Assembly (NCBI RefSeq): GCF_000143415.4
Contig: NW_003314266.1
Span: 766,463-830,462 of the forward strand
From: Selaginella moellendorffii
Lineage: Eukaryota; Streptophyta; Lycopodiopsida; Selaginellales; Selaginellaceae
Length of the DNA stretch: 64,000 bases
Direction: 5' to 3'
Made by a program: the position numbers and the translations under genes. The notes beneath the pieces were generated by a model. It saw nothing but the letters and a program-made list of their open reading frames with translations. It had not been told where the DNA came from and did not search any database. How positions within the stretch are numbered: the stretch's first letter is position 1; every line of letters starts with the position of its first letter. This document shows, in pieces, positions 22,941 through 34,007 of the stretch.

Positions 22941-25900
22941 TTTGGTATCAGAGCATGAGTCTCGGCGAGTACTATCTAATGAGATTGGGCAACTAGTCTC
23001 GTTGCATACGCAGAGATGAAAATGATGATCCAAGTGGGTACACGTTTGGGTGCAAAGGCTTCTCAATCGTTCCTCGGGTTTGGATTTGGTTACCTTTTGT
23101 ACCGTAATAATGTGAGCATGCTCTTGGGCTCACAAGAGGGATTGAGTTGTTCCGTTCGCACGAGTTTGAGCTTGGACTCATGAGTGAGGCACGTTAGCAA
23201 CTCAAGGTTACACTTTAAGTTGGCAAGATTAATGTTAGCCTATCAGTGGTTCCATAAGTTGTTCCAGTGGTTCCATGAATTGTTCCATGTACCATGGGTG
23301 AAAGCAAACTTTCCCTGGGTTTGCTATGAGTGGCAAATAGGCTGGTCCGTAGCTGTTTAGCATGGCACTAGTAAATCCTTCTTAGGCATGATTACAAGTG
23401 GATCAAACAAGACTATAGGGATGAGTCTATTGATTCAAGTAATCATTGCTGTGCTCTCTCATAAACTTTTCTTGGATTGGACTGAAGGCAGTGCAAAAGC
23501 AAGCTTGAGGTTTAGTTAAAGATGAAACCGAAAAGAGAGTCATCAGGGACGAAGGATCAAATACGTAAATCATTTTCTCTTTTTAGGAGAGATGATTTGC
23601 AACGAGGTGTTAACTCATTGCTTGTGTTCACCTTATGCAATCAAGTGTCCCTCCCTTGATGCATATTGGAAATGATGGTCTTACAAGTGGTGAGTTATGG
23701 GATGGATAGCAGTGAAGCGCTATACCATTTTGTCTAGGCTTGTTATTGGAAGACTTGGGTTGCAATGCTCAATTCTTTTCCGGGGAACCTTGCTATTGCT
23801 CCTTGAGTAGCTTAGTGTTGGATTAGTTTTGAGTTTGGTCGGAAAGAGAGTGGCATGAGCTTGTCCGTATTGTGAACAAAAGTTAGTGGTGCTGAGTGTT
23901 GTAAATCTCTATCGGTGGAGTGTGGCATTTATGTTGCATTTTGTCAAATCAAGTTTGCACTTGATACTCACATAAACCTTTGAAGTAATGATATAGACAT
24001 TGCTCGTGGTGTTGCTCAATTGATGATCAAATCATTGTGATACTTATATCATATCCATGTGATAGTGAGCAATGTGTTTACAAAGTTGCTTGGGTAAACG
24101 ATGATCAACCCCAAAGTGGTTGATAGTGAAGCTAGTCTACTTGTATGAAGTAGCATTATAGTAGCTTTGACTAGATTCTTAATAGTGATCCATTATGCTA
24201 AGCTTAAGTTGGTTCTTTGCTCCTTGAGGGTTTGCCCATTAGGTGTTAGAAAGGGTTATAGCAATCATTTGCTTTAACTCGTCGATTGTTCCGTTAGCAC
24301 TTGGAGTAGATTATTGGATGGAGAAGGTGTGCAGTTGAGGCATTGACATCATTAGCACTTGTGTTAGTGGAGATGACATTGTTATGTTAAGTGATGAGGA
24401 ATTTTCCTTAGAGCTTGATTTTCCATGTCATTTTTCTTGTTAGTGTTTTAGCTTCACATTAGATCTTGAGAATGATTGAAGAAGAGTGTTAGTGCAATAT
24501 GGATATTTGAAGATATGGTCTTCATGATCAAGCCTTGGATGTTCACTTTGCATTTGCGGATGTCGGTGTTGGATGTCGGAAGTATGGGCAAAAAGATGTT
24601 CGAGGCTTAAGCATACTATGGGTCATGAGAATTGGTGTCAAGGTGAACCTATGTGAAGTTGTTGGTAGGAGGAAGTTGGTTGAGTCTTAAGAGTTTGCAT
24701 TCTTGGACTGAGAGTCATTCTTTCTCTGGGATGGAAAATTTTTCCACAAATTTTCTTAGACTTTTCCAATGGCTGATCTGTTGGTCACTTTGTCCGAAAA
24801 CCATTCCGTTTTCATGAGCCAATACAAACTAGTGAAAGGGTTAAAGTTGACTTCTGTTAGCTTAAACCTTAGTAGATAGTTTGTATAATGCGACCCGAAA
24901 GGGATGCTGACTTTTGGGGCTAAGGCAATTGAGTTGGATAGAGTCTGGAGTTGGTGTAGAAAAGTGGCCGTTGCGCTTTTCTAATAAAGGTGACCTTTGT
25001 GCCTTTCTTCTATAGCATTGTGCTTGGTGGCAGGTTGCACCTTGCATTTTGTTAGACTCTATGAGAGTAGTGAGCTCTCACTGACCTTGATTTGGTCTTA
25101 GTGGCCCTGCACCTTGGCTAAGGATGGTGATGTCCAACTTAGTTGTTTGAGTTTAAGATGTTGGTACCCATACTATAGCTTTGTCCAAGTGGAGGTTGTG
25201 TATCGATATGAATCCTTCTCATGGTCTTCACTTTAGTTTCAACTAAGTGTTGGCCATGTATAGCTAGCCTCTTCAAAGCATGCTCAGAGCTATTGACTAG
25301 ATGTGTTGGTGAGCTTATCACGGTTGAGCTGGATTCGAGTGGTCATTTAGTTTGTGCTTATCTATGAACTTTTATCTCATGCTTGGGGTATTATGTTCAT
25401 GTCAGACAAGTATATGACTCGATGACGTGAGCTTAGTGTTTGGGTCTTGTGAAAGGCAAGTTGGGAAGTGATTGTTGGTTGCTTTGCAACTAATGATTAC
25501 TTGTAGACTTTGTCAAGGACTTTTGACACTTGTTTCACTCGATGAACATTTTAGCAATGGTGGGCTTGCTCTACTGGATGGTGTTGTAGAGGATCGTGTC
25601 GTTAGACTTACATGGGTTTTCCATGTTGGCATGTCAACTTTACCTTTGTTGATATCATTTGGTTGCATTTAGTTCAAGGTATTGGATTTCATTGAGTCTT
25701 GGATGTGGTGATTCACTCCTTGAGGAAGTGTTATCTGTGACTGAGTATTGTTGAGAGATTGGTCTCGGATACTAAATAAAGTATCTCCGACTTTGGTTAG
25801 CTTGGTTTCTAGAAAGTTTTGAGTGGTGATTCACTCTTGCTTTCTACTAGCTTTGTTCTGATGTTGATGGCATTGAAGTGATGCCGAAATGAGATGTCTC

Positions 25901-27952
25901 TCTTTAGGATTGATATTGAGTTTCATTAGTCTTAATGAAAATAGTGTTGATGATTTGGCTTTAGCTTTATGTTGTTCGCATTCATACATTTGCTAGTTAG
26001 CAACTGCATACGTTCAAATGAACTGAGTGGCAAGTTTGAGTTAGTTGTGTTCTAGACAAGATTATTTAGTACAAGTTAAGCTTTGGCTTTTCCTTGAAAA
26101 GTGATTCAGTCGTGGACTATGCTAACTCTACAAGTGGAAGAGTTAGATCGATATTGGAATGTTTGAATCCTTATTGGATTTGAATGGGAATATATCAATC
26201 ATTGATGATTCTTCTTGTGCTTGTTATGAAGTGAGTTACGTCTTGCTATAGATGGATTCATAGAGGATCATTTAGTGATCATTTGTTGAACATAGTTTCA
26301 TTACGCTTGGTTTTTGGATTGATGCAGACATGTTCTTTATTAACTTTGGCATTATGAAGTTTAGCTTATAGATGTGTTAAGGAGAATATTGTGGGTTATA
26401 CCATGCTTTCTTCTTTGGTATTGAAGTTAGTTCATGCGAGACTCGTGATCATTATTAGGCAAGACTTAGTTATAGACTTCTTCAAGCTTGTGGTTCTTTG
26501 AGTTTTCATGCTCATTGTTCCATTTGTTAGGAGTTGTTGGGGGAAGGCATTTTGGCTCATTAGCTTCGATGTTGACGTTAGTATTTGCATCTGGCAATCA
26601 TTGGTGATGATTAATTATCATCTAAGATAGTTGATTATCCTTGTCAAGGGTTTTGCTTGGTTGTTGTTGATATAGAATGATTCGCTACTCTTTGAGATAG
26701 TGGATTCTTTCTTAGACGATGATTATGCATCTCTCTATTGATAGGATGATTGGCGATCTTTTATGGTGGTTAGTTGTTCTCTTTGATGGCTTGTGGCTTT
26801 TTGCAATAGCTGTGATTTTTTGCTCCCAGCTTTGGCTTTCGCAATACCACATGTTCTTTGTGATTTACTCTGGATTGGTCTTTTGGGTTTGAGACATCAG
26901 TAGGATGTTGCTGACACTTGCTTAGGCAACTTAAGTTCCTTGGTGTTGTTGGCTGGGATCTATTTGGATTAGCTAGTGTGATAGTTGGCATAAACGAGTG
27001 TTTGTTAGTCTTGCCACATTCATTCTATTCTGTTGATTGTTGCTCGAGTTAGTTCTGATAGATTGGAATGTTATTTCCTTCGGATGATACATTCGTAAGC
27101 AATGTGCTTGTCAGTTGATGATACTTTGTGTTCTTTGAGTTATCTTTAGTAAGTTGTTTGGCATACTATCTGCCATCTTCAGTAGTTACGTTTCATCATT
27201 AAGTTTCCTTAATGATATACTTGCTATTGAATTTTGTTGGATGGTGATTCCTATGTTTACCAATTATGATGATCTTGGTCATTCCTATACTATACTCCTA
27301 GTTTATCGGATGATAACTTATTTAGAATACTTTTGTGTTCTAATCTAAGGTGTATTCACTGATAATTAAGTCTCTAAGATATCATTGTCTATAACTTTGA
27401 TATTGTCCATTTATTGATCTTTGAGTTTGGGCCAGTATAGGCAGACTGGCTTCGGCACTTCGTGTGCATGGTGAAATCTCTAATCATGGGGTAACTACTG
27501 TCGACTGGTCACATCACCCGCCTCTTTGTCGATGTTCCTTATTCCGTTGAAAAGGCGTGACCGTGTAAACAACTCTAACTGCCTGTTTACAGTAGTCTAT
27601 CTAAACCTTACTGACGGGTTTGGTTTCTTTGCTCATGAGGGTTGGGGCCTCTGGCTTCTCTCTCTATGTCCTTGCGGGCAGGGGCGTATCACACTTTTGT
27701 AAGCTGGGTGACTCCCAGAGCAGCAAGGGTGGCTGACTCCGTTGGTCATTTCCTTGTCGGCGACGGCCAGAAGATGTATGAGCTGGTAGCACATCCGCGT
27801 TAGACAAAGAGGTTGCCCCCTAACTCATTTAAGTTGGTGCATTTCTCACATAGTGTGAGTACCGTGAACTTTTTCTGGAGTTTTTTCCTTGGCAGTATCC
27901 TAGACTCGAGTATGCATCGACGAGGACATCGATCTTCCCTAGGGGGGGAGAG
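22941..27952 (+). other. Internal region of the B-family non-autonomous element
   Basis: It begins with TT and the PBS TGGTATCAGAGC (22943-22954), complementary to the 3' end of plant initiator tRNA-Met, and ends with a purine tract. The 5 kb between has no open frame above about 75 codons and no gag or pol motif. From about 27430 it matches the 3' UTR of chromovirus B. It is uninterrupted and bounded by near-identical LTRs, so the lack of genes is original rather than decay after insertion. Confidence 0.7.
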
Positions 27953-29025
27953 TGTCGCAAATGTGACTTCAGGTATCGAAAGTTACCTGTCGACCAGTCC
28001 TTACAGACACTCTTACCTTACTGCCACGATGGCAGGAGGTTAGTATTGCTGGACCCTTATCAGTCCCTCTTGTGCTAGTGGAGTTAACTGGGCATTTCGA
28101 GTGTACTTAGACCGGACGAGCATAAGGACGGAATTCCTACGTGTTATTAGCTAAGCATACTTAGCCCGGTAAGGAGTTCCCGTCTCGTTATGTCTTGCAC
28201 TGGCTAGTGACAAGAACCCTCGCGTATTGAGATTAGTCCCTCAATATCGCTACATGATAGCTTACCGTGTCTGCCAAACACCCTCGCTATCATGCCCTTA
28301 GCGTTAGTCTCAATTCGGTCCCAAATGCTATTTATGGAAAGTGTCCAAATTTGCTCATTTGGCATATCTACAGAATGTAGAGATTGGCCTGAACACAATG
28401 GTGTTTGTCCCGTGTCCAAATTCGCATTCTAGCACCATTCCATATTTAGTAAGTTTCAAGCTTATCCCAGAGACTAACTAAGGGAGGCTTGGGGTGAAAG
28501 CCCAAAGCGTGTGTTCCTCAAGGGGGGGGGGGGGGCTGTAGGGGGTTCCAAATGTATAGTAGGGATAGTGGGTAGGTCGGGCATGGCTGACCAACCTGAG
28601 GCATAGTCTAGCTCCTGCTTGCGTGCCTGTCCTTGTTCTGCATCCGGCTTGGGTCTAAGCCCAAGTTCCATTCCATGCTAGTTGGTGGAGTACCCATATC
28701 CTCACGTTAGGCCACCGGTATGCCGAAATAGCACCAGACTCCGTTTGGCTCCGTTTTGTGTGCTGGTCCTAGCATTGGGATGCTGGTTACTCTAGGACTG
28801 TTCCAAGTCGCTCCGGGCTCCTGTCCCTTCGCTCCTTAGGCTTTATGCTCAGGAGTTGCTCCGTGGTTCGGTTCCATCACTCCTCGGCTCCACGCTTGGG
28901 AGTTTGGCACCGTTCCTTCGTTCAGTGGCCCAAGGCCCTGAACCTCGGGTTCCTATGGACACGTGGCATGTGACACGTGGCATCTGTCACGTGGCACAAA
29001 GAGGGTTTAGGTAGTGTTATCCTAT
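27953..29025 (+). mobile_element. 3' LTR of the B-family non-autonomous element, incomplete
   Basis: It starts TGTCGCAAATGTGACTTC, is collinear with 21808-22940, and is lost in the run of N's after about 1070 bp. Confidence 0.85.
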
Positions 29026-29125
29026 NNNNNNNNNNNNNNNNNNNNNNNNNNNNNNNNNNNNNNNNNNNNNNNNNNNNNNNNNNNNNNNNNNNNNNNNNNN
29101 NNNNNNNNNNNNNNNNNNNNNNNNN
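29026..29125. other. Assembly gap of exactly 100 N
   Basis: One hundred consecutive N's, the usual placeholder for a gap of unknown length. It truncates a near-identical LTR, a typical place for assembly to break. Open frames drawn across it are meaningless. Confidence 0.98.
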
Positions 29126-31465
29126 CATGACAGCATCCATAATTCTAGATGGCTTTCCTAATCAAGGTCCAACACCTCCACTATCTTCACCAACAAAGAT
29201 CCAAATACTGTTTCCATAACCATTTTACCTCCCTATCCAAGAGGTTGCTACAGAGAAAGGTGGTGAATGAAAGGTGGAAACTTTGGTGGATTTCTTGATG
29301 GTGAATTATGAGTCAGCCACGGATATACCACTCATTCTTGGATGAAGTTAGTAGGCTGCTATTCATGTTCAGACAGATTCACACAAAGGATTGTTCTTCA
29401 TATTCACTTTGCTACCTTTTCCAACAAGCAAAGCGCCCTCTCGCCATCCCCAGCCATCTCTTCAGTTGCAGCAGCTTAGAGCATCCCTAAAGTTGATGCT
29501 TTCCAATCATCTTTCTAGAGCTGATTGACAATGACTCTTTGCCGGGGATCCATGTCCTAAATTGCGCTTTTATCATGAAATATCCTTCTGTGGAGCTCAA
29601 CCATTTACTCTACAGCATGTAAACTCTCTGGGATGCAAGCACTCCTTTCCAACTAACACCACTCAGTTATGAAGACCTCTCGATAAATGCCTCACATTTG
29701 GCTGGGGAAGCCTTTCTTGGCTGTTTTGGAGGTACTAATAGTGGATCCAGACTTACTCCCACAAGAAGTAGAGCAGCTTGATGAGCAAGATTTCCACTCC
29801 CCAACACAGAAAGGCTAGATTCTAGAGGTCATGGAGAACAACAAAATGGAGCCTCTGGCTGAATCTACCTTTCCCACTAGAACTTGTCTGGAGACTCGAG
29901 CCTCTTTATTTGAGGTTGGACCCAATGCTGTCTAGGATCCTCACTTTTCATGCATTGGACATTCTGAGCATAACTACAACTTGGTGGCATTTGGAGCTAT
30001 GGCTGAGAATTCTTTTGTGGCAACTTTTCACTTATATTTTAGGTGAAATATCCACCCCACTATCTGTTCTTTCCTACTAACTCATTTGTAGGATTTCTCC
30101 ATGTGATGCCCAACATGGGCAACTTCTTCTCCCATGTTATTGGCACTAGAGCTTCATGGTGATCTCCAGGAGACTTCTACAGAGATTTTCCATCTACTAG
30201 CAGAGCCTTTTGACGTATTGCATGTAAGGTTTCTGTCTGCAAAGGCAAATACTTTGCAAAAAGCAAAAAAAGCTGGCATTTGCGTGGCATCAGTCATTTC
30301 TTCTTGCTTCAACATGGAACAATATGTCCCTTCAGCCATCTCTAGGCCCTGCTCTATCATATTCGCAGCAGCAAATGGAGCCATGTTTTAGCAATTCATC
30401 ATGACTACAGCAGCTTTCTAGGCACAACCTTACCACGTCCCCACACAGCAGGCTTACAGCCGCAGTGTGATCTCTTCAATTGTGAGTATGCCACATATTT
30501 TTTGTTGATATCACCACTTTATGCAACCACCAGATTTTGGTGAGCGACTCTTCTACTTTTCCACAATATCTTTTTCAACATCCAGAAGTCTTATACCACA
30601 ACCACATAGCAATGGCACACTTTCCTTTTGCAGGCATCTGCATCGCCTTGGTTCATCTAGCTAGTTTCAGAGCTTCTACACCCACATGAAGAAGTCTTCT
30701 TCACAGCTCTAGCAAGCATGGACTTGCTTTACCCTGTTCTCTTCCAGTAATGACTTCTTTCTCATTTGCTTTCTTCTTTTTTTTTTCTTTTCATTTTCTT
30801 TGGTTTTTTTCCTTTGTTCTTTGAAGAGGTAGTTCCTTGCTTGGATTCTAGACTTGGAACTACATTACTACGACAAGCTTTGTAATTTTTTGTTATGCTC
30901 AAAATTTCCCATCCTACATTCCTCCACTTTTACACCTTTCACAATTACCACCTTTCACTTTCTACCATATTCCACATTTAGCTTGAAATTTCTTCTCAAC
31001 AACCAGGTAAAGATTCATTATAGTATCCTATATGTCACCTCCACAATCCAGGTCAAGTTTTTTACCAGTTTTCAGATTTAGCAACAACTCTTTACGGCAC
31101 AGCAGTTACCTCTTCTACTCACAATGTAGCTGAGTCCTATTTCAACTATAGGAGCTCTTGATCACGGCATCCAGGTCTTTCTTTGGAGCAGCCTCTTACC
31201 CTACATCCACTTCTCTTAACCAGCCGTAGTGTTTTTGCAAAGGCACCAGTTTTCCTATGTACTGTTGCAATCATGCTAGCATTTCTATAAGTAAGCTAGG
31301 AGGCATCCTCTCTACAGGCATGGCTGATATGCACTTTTTCCACCTCTAATCCACCTTCACACTTTCATTTGGGCAACACTTGCCCTTTCTTCTTTTCATC
31401 TTCACTCCAAACTTTGAGCAGATTCAAGGTCTAGAGGTACTTGTGGCGTAACTTGTGGTGCAACA
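29126..31465. other. Unassigned sequence between gap and gene island
   Basis: About 2.3 kb with a few broken open frames on the plus strand (for example 30134-30391, 85 codons) that may be one degraded coding region. No family is recognisable. Poly-T and poly-pyrimidine tracts occur near 30770-30810. Confidence 0.4.
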
Positions 31466-32035
31466 TTATATGTATGTATCAAACGCAATTATATTATACA
31501 ATACTTCTTTAATCGAATGCTCCACTGCAATGGCGGCATTGTATAATAAAATGTATACAATGCCATTGCAGTGGAGCATTCGATTAAAGAAGTATTTCCT
31601 CCATGGGATCCGGCCAACGATCTTGTAAAGCAGCAGCAGCGCCGTGCCGTCGCGGATCGCCGCTACCGCCAGGAGATTCATAAGCGCCATGGCGGTGGCC
31701 AGCTCCGCGCGATTGACGCGAAGGTCGTCCACATCGATCGAGAAGAGGGCCGCGACGATGACAAGATTGACGGGGAATATCACGAGCCACCACACGTTGT
31801 AGAGAGTGAATCCAAACCTTCTTCCCCATCCAGCTCCCAGACGAGCGTGCTGCTTCTTCTCCACGATCGCATTGAGCCGCTTCTCGATCTGGGGCGTCGT
31901 GGATTCCTCATGGAGTTCTTGGGCGGCAAACTCCATGATTCTCTCGATGGCAGTGGCAGAGCAGCAAAGCACCATATAATGCTGGAGACGCCATACCCGC
32001 TCTCCGATTCTCCCTCTCTCAATTCCATCTTGCAT
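31466..32035 (-). CDS. Unrecognised small membrane protein, 189 aa
   Basis: A single open frame on the minus strand, starting 180 bp from the divergent ICT1-type gene. I do not recognise the family. The N-terminal ~70 residues are hydrophilic and rich in Glu and Arg. A hydrophobic segment follows (WWLVIFPVNLVIVAALFSI, about residues 83-101), and another from about 112 (ATAMALMNLLAVAAI), so an integral membrane protein is likely. Codon use is GC-rich like the neighbouring gene. The last ~45 codons run through a 95-bp inverted repeat (31501-31595), so the C-terminus is probably altered or the copy is truncated. Splicing cannot be excluded. Confidence 0.5.
   Translation of the reverse strand: MQDGIERGRIGERVWRLQHYMVLCCSATAIERIMEFAAQELHEESTTPQIEKRLNAIVEKKQHARLGAGWGRRFGFTLYNVWWLVIFPVNLVIVAALFSIDVDDLRVNRAELATAMALMNLLAVAAIRDGTALLLLYKIVGRIPWRKYFFNRMLHCNGIVYILLYNAAIAVEHSIKEVLYNIIAFDTYI
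31501..31595. repeat. Long hairpin: 34-bp perfect inverted repeat
   Basis: 31501-31534 is the exact reverse complement of 31562-31595. The inner part pairs further (ATTGTATA with TATACAAT) after a 3-base bulge, leaving a loop of about 8 bases. The arms are coding sequence of the minus-strand gene, so part of that gene is present twice in opposite directions. Confidence 0.9.
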
Positions 32036-32215
32036 TTGTCATTGGAACTTTTCGTTGGACTCTAATTTTTTATATCTTTCCGAGACTTTAGATAAAGACA
32101 CAGAAGAAGTTGGAATACAACACTCCCAAGATTTTTTTAATCGCGCACAGCACTCTCTCCCACACATTAGGGCTCTTCCGCGACAATATTTAGGGTTCTT
32201 CGCAGTTTCCTCCAA
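32036..32215. promoter_or_regulatory. Shared divergent promoter interval
   Basis: Only 180 bp separate the start codons of the minus-strand membrane-protein gene and the plus-strand ICT1-type gene. Both 5' UTRs and core promoters must lie here. I saw no diagnostic TATA box, and coordinate expression is an inference from spacing. Confidence 0.45.
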
Positions 32216-33247
32216 ATGAGCTCCTTTTCTCTGGCGCAGCACCGGCGGCTGCTCCTGCTGCTACTGCGGCCGCGATCAGCGCGGGGTGTGAGCAGCTCCT
32301 GCGCTCGATTGGCCGATGACGATGAAAAGAAGGTCTCGTCGAGGCTGTTCCAGCGGCAGCAAGTGATGAATGCGAGGGAAGAGGACGCGTTGGAAGAGGC
32401 TACGGGGCCACCTCCAAAGGTTACAATGGGTGAGCGTGTTTCTCTTTTTTTTTTAAAGCATTTTTCCTTGTGTATGGTTTCTTACTCTCGCTTTGCTTCC
32501 TCTCTTCTTTTTTTTTTCTTTTCCTTTTGCGCTTGAAAGATCATGTTACGATGAGCTTCGCCAGGAGCAGCGGTGCTGGAGGCCAAAACGTGAACAAAGG
32601 TACGTGGTTTGCCAGTTTCATTGATCCTTCCCTCGTACCAAATTTTCCTGTGGCAGTGAACACCAAGGTGGACATGCGTTTCAAGGTCATGGCTGCTCAG
32701 TGGCTGCCCCTCAGAGCCAGGCTCAAGCTGCTTCAAACGGTCGGTCATGTTTAGAAAGAAGTGAGAGAGCTGTGCTCGTTTCGGCGAAACGCTTGCGAAC
32801 TCATCGTTTTTGTAGGAAAGGAACAGGATCAACAATGAGGGGGAGCTTGTTGTGACATCGACAAAGAACAGGACGCAAAAGTACGTAGTGCTTGCGTTTT
32901 TCTGACAGAGTTTCACGACGGATAATTGGCAGGGGAAACATAGAAGACGCGCTTGAAAAAATACAGGTAAGTAATTGATAAAGAAAAGGTTGTGAAGCTT
33001 AGCCATTTTTTCCAACTCTCGCAGGAGATAATTGATGAAGCATGCTATGTGCCGCCGCCTCCTTCGGAAGAGACGAAAAATCGCGTCATCAAGTTGTATG
33101 TAGTGCTGGCGATTCCTTCGTAATCCATTGTAAAGGACTGACCGCTGGTCTCTTGTGGATTCCAGAGCTGCTGCTGAAGATCAGAAAAGGCTTCAGATAA
33201 AAAAACAAATTGCCAACAAGAAATCGTCACGGAGGGAACGTTTCTAG
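32216..33247 (+). CDS. ICT1/YaeJ-type peptidyl-tRNA hydrolase, probably organellar
   Basis: Class I release-factor-like protein that frees nascent peptides from stalled ribosomes by hydrolysing peptidyl-tRNA. Seven exons join in frame: 32216-32429, 32540-32599, 32657-32739, 32816-32880, 32933-32966, 33025-33095, 33166-33247, giving 202 aa. The catalytic GGQ is at residues 85-87 in SFARSSGAGGQNVNKVNTKV, the family signature. It lacks the codon-recognition domains of true release factors and ends in the basic tail typical of ICT1 (QKRLQIKKQIANKKSSRRER). The first ~35 residues (Leu/Arg/Ser-rich, few acidic) look like a mitochondrial presequence. Introns are 51-110 bp. The third donor, GTCGGT, is non-canonical beyond GT. 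Upstream neighbour is divergent. Confidence 0.92.
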
Positions 33248-33352
33248 ATCGAGGTACAAACCAGTAGAGAGACAGATAGAGAGCGTGTGTAATTACGGTA
33301 TGTAGAACAAAAGTCTTTTTTCTACAGAACGTGCAAGCTTCACTAAAAATCT

Positions 33353-33575
33353 ATGGTACTCTCAGCAATCAGTCCCTTCCGTGGATACATTCAACAACGG
33401 GGTAAAAGCTCTTAGCTCCACTCGCAGCTATCAATGTCTTGCTTATTCCAAGGGAAAGTTTCGAGTTCGATGTGCTAATATGGACTCCGGACAGTGCCGC
33501 CAGATCCCACATCTGGGTGTCTCTCCGGATGGAGCTCTTCATGAAGGTGGGCATTGTGATTTCTCATTGTCTGTA
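33353..33575 (+). pseudogene. Exon relic of unknown gene, partly TPS exon 2-like
   Basis: The first ~30 bp (ATGGTACTCTCAGCAATCAG) strongly resemble exon 2 of the terpene synthases (GGTACTCTCAGCATTCAG). After that the similarity is lost. A plus-strand frame (33381-33629) reads KGKFRVRCANMDSGQCRQIP, resembling a plastid transit-peptide cleavage region, but nothing recognisable follows. Confidence 0.35.
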
Positions 33576-33594
33576 TACCCCACTAAACTGTTTC

Positions 33595-33790
33595 ACTTGA
33601 AGATAGAAATGCAGGTAAATAATCGATGAGAGGTTTTGAAGCTAGCCAACTTTGTTCACTTTGCAGGAGATAATTGAAGAAGCATTTCTATGTTTCATAA
33701 AGGCCATTGCCGTGGTGCTGTTTGGCACTGCAGAAGGTCTGGAATTGTTAACAGTCAAATTGAGGTATGCGATACAAGAGTGATTACTGC
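33595..33790 (+). pseudogene. Relic of ICT1-type gene exons 5-6
   Basis: The end of exon 5, its intron and the exon 6 start of the gene at 32216-33247 recur here (GCAGGTAAATAATCGATGAG ... TTTGCAGGAGATAATTGA). Divergent sequence follows (CATTGCCGTGGTGCTGTTTGGCA) and is shared with another relic at 60735-60890. No open frame is kept. It lies between the intact gene and TPS1. Confidence 0.7.
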
Positions 33791-34007
33791 TGTCTCTGGA
33801 GTGTTGCATTGGGGAATAATTGTTCGTGCATTTTGTTTCCTTATACATTCCATACTTTTAGTGGTTGTTCATATTTCGATTTCGTTACACCTTGTGTGCA
33901 CAGACTTGAAATACACAGGAACGCAAACTGGCGCAGTAATCCATGCCCTCTCTCCATTTGGCGGTCTTGTCAAAGAACAAAGTGGCCTCTAACTGGCTGT
34001 GGCAAGG

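Larger units (their letters stand above)
21808..29025 (+). mobile_element. Non-autonomous B-family LTR retrotransposon (LARD-like), cut by gap
   Basis: 5' LTR 21808-22940, PBS 22943-22954, about 5.0 kb of internal sequence without any recognisable retroviral domain, purine tract AGGGGGGGAGAG at 27941-27952, and a 3' LTR from 27953 that is cut by the assembly gap at 29026. The LTRs are nearly identical apart from a few substitutions and a short indel, so insertion was recent. LTR, leader end and 3' UTR are related to chromovirus B, the likely source of the proteins that mobilised it. Confidence 0.82.

Noticed and set aside
28922-29219. Open frames spanning the run of N's
   Set aside because: They are produced by translating through undefined bases.
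31571-32065. 164-codon plus-strand frame opposite the membrane-protein gene
   Set aside because: It is antisense to the longer minus-strand frame, is charged and repetitive, and starts inside the inverted repeat.
33999-34007. Upstream start for TPS1
   Set aside because: The codon there is GTG and is not shared with TPS2; the ATG at 34008 is shared in position and following residues.
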